Made by a program: the position numbers and the translations under genes
The notes under the pieces: generated by a model
What the model was told of the DNA's origin: nothing
The model's input: the letters and a program-made list of their open reading frames with translations, nothing else
The model's database searches: none
Shown here: positions 28,248 through 29,659 of the stretch, piece after piece
Numbering within the stretch: the first letter of the stretch is position 1
Layout of the letters: each line of letters opens with the position of its first letter
Origin: a virus
IMG/VR virus record: IMGVR_UViG_3300009164_002986
Coordinates: 1 to 29,659 of that record
Length of the DNA stretch: 29,659 nucleotides
Direction: 5' to 3' (one strand)

Positions 28248-28454
28248 CTACAGTATATAATCTTCCCGAGGTATTCTCTCTAGTGTGGGATCAATCAACA
28301 AGGCAAGGTCTACACACTGATTGGGTATCCAAAACAGCATGTGAGCATATCGATCTCCTATGAAACCTTGTTTAAATTGGATTAAACGCCACAACTGTTC
28401 GCGTGTCGGTTCGGAGGCGGTGCATTTGTAACATGGTATACGATCATTGAGCAT
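28248..28454 (-). CDS. Small Cys-containing protein (68 aa)
   Basis: From the ATG at 28454 the product is 68 aa (MLNDRIPCYKCTASEPTREQ... LERIPREDYIL). A CYKC pair suggests a metal or redox site; the rest is Trp/Leu-rich helix (LWRLIQFKQGFIGDRYAHML). An extension to an ATG at 28520 is possible, but it would run through the repeat unit. A CGTAAATA late-like box lies 7 nt upstream. No family recognised. Confidence 0.55.
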   Translation of the reverse strand: MLNDRIPCYKCTASEPTREQLWRLIQFKQGFIGDRYAHMLFWIPNQCVDLALLIDPTLERIPREDYIL

Positions 28455-28461
28455 AGTTGAG

Positions 28462-28469
28462 TATTTACG
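28462..28469 (-). promoter_or_regulatory. T4-late-like box CGTAAATA
   Basis: The minus strand reads CGTAAATACTCAACTATG, 7 nt from box to ATG at 28454. Compare GTTAAATACTCCACTATG before the ALA synthase: the two sites are almost the same from box to start codon. Confidence 0.45.
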
Positions 28470-28547
28470 TGTATATGCAAATGGTCTAGCTGTGGGTCCT
28501 ACAGTATATACAGTAGACATAACATATACAGTAAAGAGCTAGCTGTG
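28469..28547. repeat. Duplicated 79-bp box unit, copy 2
   Basis: Box A (28469-28494) and box B (28525-28547) with a 30-nt centre containing ACAGTATATACAGT. Same geometry as copy 1, 317 bp away. It ends 14 nt upstream of the 28454 start codon. Confidence 0.75.
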
Positions 28548-28928
28548 GGTCTGGAGGAGGATAAGGTAGGCTGGGTAGAGTGGCTGGAAATGGCATGTTT
28601 GCTGCGCAGAAATGGGGCGAATTTGAGTATTCTAGCATAGCCTCTCGTCACCAGACTCGTCAATTTTTTTTGACCCTATAAAACGCGGTACCCTGGCCTT
28701 GATTTTGACGTGTTTGAGCGATTCTGTTGCACTATTCAACACTTTTTCACACTTTTCTACATGGTAATCACCGTGTTAGACCGTCCTACAACGGTGGTAA
28801 CGGTGGCCCTACTCTATCTCTACTGAGCGTATACTGGGAGTGGAGCTGCTCGCTGTGCTGCTGCTATATACAGTATATACAGTGGGTAGTGAGCTTGAGT
28901 CTTATGCTGTATACGCTAGGAGCACTAT
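28548..28928. other. Intergenic region without a convincing gene
   Basis: No ORF with a start and ribosome site stands out. It holds a possible minus-strand sigma70 promoter (TTGACG 28658-28663, 18 nt, TATGCT 28634-28639) that would feed the 28248 gene, and short direct repeats (ACGGTGG twice near 28791-28806). Stacked TATACAGTATATACAGT motifs (28866-28882) are similar to the centre of repeat copy 2. It looks like control DNA. Confidence 0.5.
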
Positions 28929-29123
28929 ATGGATCATGACTACTACGCTGCGTATATACGTAGACAACTGAGTCGTATACAGTACGATAGCAAGAGTGCT
29001 ACTAGTAATGCTCATTATCAATTGGGTCTGCTTACGGGTATCATCGCTCAACAGGCGGCTCAAGACAATAAAATAATGGATCTTGTTCAGGCGAAGCTGG
29101 AGCAGAATCCATATAGAGTTTGA
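28929..29123 (+). CDS. Small helical protein (64 aa)
   Basis: The start at 28929 has AGGAG 6 nt upstream (28918-28922), the best ribosome site of this region. The product (MDHDYYAAYIRRQLSRIQYD... LVQAKLEQNPYRV) is a predicted helical hairpin with GLLTGIIAQQAAQDNKIMDL. It is isolated from other genes and on the plus strand. Function unknown. Confidence 0.65.
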   Translation: MDHDYYAAYIRRQLSRIQYDSKSATSNAHYQLGLLTGIIAQQAAQDNKIMDLVQAKLEQNPYRV

Positions 29124-29345
29124 CGGCGGATAGGAGGCGGAGCCGATACCGTTTTCGTTCAGAAGGGTCCGACAGAATGTCAACCGATTTTTGGAGGAGT
29201 CGTTGTTTTTTCGTTTTCGTTTCCAAACCAATCAAGTTAGTAAGCGCCTACTTACTCAGAACCTTCCGCGCAGCCTCCACGTCCATCCCGGAATTTTAGT
29301 CCTTCGAAGCTATGGTCGGTCTACCCGTTTTCTTATTATGTCATT

Positions 29346-29374
29346 AGTATAGCACCACTCCTCCAAAATGTCAA
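29346..29374 (-). promoter_or_regulatory. Sigma70 promoter with no obvious gene
   Basis: Minus strand: TTGACA (29369-29374), 17 nt, TATACT (29346-29351). Downstream only an 11-codon frame (ATG near 29294) and TTG-start frames are open, so it may make a small RNA or an antisense transcript across the 28929 gene. Confidence 0.65.
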
Positions 29375-29431
29375 CCAATTTAGGCCAGAATCTTTGTTGT
29401 GAAAATACAACACAACGAGTGCGGATTTTGG

Positions 29432-29460
29432 TTGACAAATCGGCTAGGTTCGCTTATACT
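29432..29460 (+). promoter_or_regulatory. Sigma70 promoter of the GIY-YIG gene
   Basis: TTGACA (29432-29437), 17 nt, TATACT (29455-29460), then AAGAAC and the ATG at 29467. The 6-nt gap from -10 to ATG predicts a leaderless mRNA, as at 12671 and 18978. Confidence 0.88.
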
Positions 29461-29466
29461 AAGAAC

Positions 29467-29659
29467 ATGAAGACACAGACACGCAGAACTCCACGCAAGG
29501 ACAGCTCATACGTCATATACGAGATGACTAGCGAGCTGGGACATTCATATATTGGGCTTACCCGCAAGGGCACTGTGACCCCGGTTAAAGCTGTGGCAGA
29601 GCGGTGGCGCAAGCATAAGAGCCGCGCTCGTAACGAGGATCGCAAGTGGGCTCTATATG
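29467..29659 (+). CDS. GIY-YIG endonuclease domain protein (3'-truncated by the window)
   Basis: The visible 64 residues begin MKTQTRRTPRKDSSYVIYEM. YVIY (15-18) and YIG (28-30, in HSYIGLTRKG) are the two halves of the GIY-YIG motif, and ERWRKHKSRARNE supplies the conserved Arg and His (His50). The catalytic Glu would lie beyond the edge. Such phage proteins are homing endonucleases or DNA-repair/restriction-like nucleases. Arg/Lys-rich and independently promoted, it is probably expressed early. Confidence 0.88.
   Translation, partial: MKTQTRRTPRKDSSYVIYEMTSELGHSYIGLTRKGTVTPVKAVAERWRKHKSRARNEDRKWALY

Larger units (their letters stand above)
29124..29466. other. Intergenic region with divergent promoters and no clear gene
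   Basis: Only TTG-initiated frames occur on the minus strand. AATGTCAACC occurs twice (29176-29185, 29367-29376), each near GGAGGAG or its complement. The second copy is the -35 of a minus-strand promoter. A GC-rich stem-like stretch after the 28929 gene (29124-29150) followed by TTTTCGTT may be a weak terminator. The rest shows no gene. Confidence 0.5.

Noticed and set aside
28152-28547. CRISPR array or iteron origin from the repeats
   Set aside because: Only two units exist with a 317-bp offset, and the conserved parts are paired boxes upstream of start codons rather than repeat-spacer series.
28727-28939. Plus-strand 70-codon frame
   Set aside because: Product is compositionally odd (Cys/Tyr/Leu runs from TATACAG-type repeats), lacks a ribosome site and overlaps the better-supported 28929 start.
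28902-29235. Two minus-strand frames (109 and 64 codons)
   Set aside because: Both begin only with TTG, lack ribosome sites and are antisense to the 28929 gene.
29454-29645. Minus-strand frame opposite the GIY-YIG gene
   Set aside because: Antisense shadow; the plus-strand frame has promoter and recognisable motifs.

Overview
This window looks like part of a large T4-type tailed phage (myovirus), not a cellular chromosome. Genes are packed head to tail with ATGA or TAATG overlaps. A neck/tail-type structural protein, cell-wall hydrolases, HNH and GIY-YIG nucleases and a lone tRNA are present. Many gene starts on the minus strand are preceded by NNTAAATA boxes resembling the T4 late promoter TATAAATA. 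The host is not named by the sequence. The 5-aminolevulinate synthase is of the alphaproteobacterial type (Shemin pathway), so an alphaproteobacterial host or gene donor is my best inference.

Layout. (1) 1-1228, plus strand: two tiny genes, an alpha/beta-hydrolase, and a small sigma70-driven gene with an apparent frameshift, closed by a two-way terminator at 1263-1290. (2) 1286-12604, mostly minus strand, late module: a HExxH metalloprotein, a PA14/GLEYA-like structural protein, a lipoprotein, a Dps-type ferritin, a secreted nuclease, a DUF454 membrane protein, an HNH nuclease, a YqgE/AlgH protein, an SGNH+PG-binding+GH19 lysin, an M23 peptidase, Cys-rich proteins and a sugar-nucleotide epimerase. 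The ALA synthase (3842-5041) sits inside on the opposite strand like a cargo gene. (3) 12671-21787, plus strand, early-type module: about 30 small overlapping genes driven by near-perfect TTGACA-N17-TATAAT promoters, with tRNA-Arg(UCU). It carries nucleotide-metabolism enzymes and a tandem family of small proteins sharing one C-terminal domain. (4) 21773-27716, minus strand, one overlapping operon: two 31-33 aa basic microproteins, two paralogous SGNH-like proteins, a NodU/TobZ-type carbamoyltransferase and two radical-SAM proteins. This looks like an uncharacterised biosynthetic or modification pathway. (5) 27788-29659: sparse region with overprinted micro-genes (one lipoprotein), a duplicated 79-bp box unit upstream of two small genes, promoters on both strands and a partial GIY-YIG nuclease.

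Themes that tie the window together: sigma70 promoters for the plus-strand module versus T4-late-like boxes for the minus-strand module; repeated promoter geometry that predicts leaderless mRNAs; a shared MRxxEF-type N-terminus on six late proteins that resembles a capsid-targeting/prohead-protease tag; and a five-protein enzyme cluster whose product is unknown.
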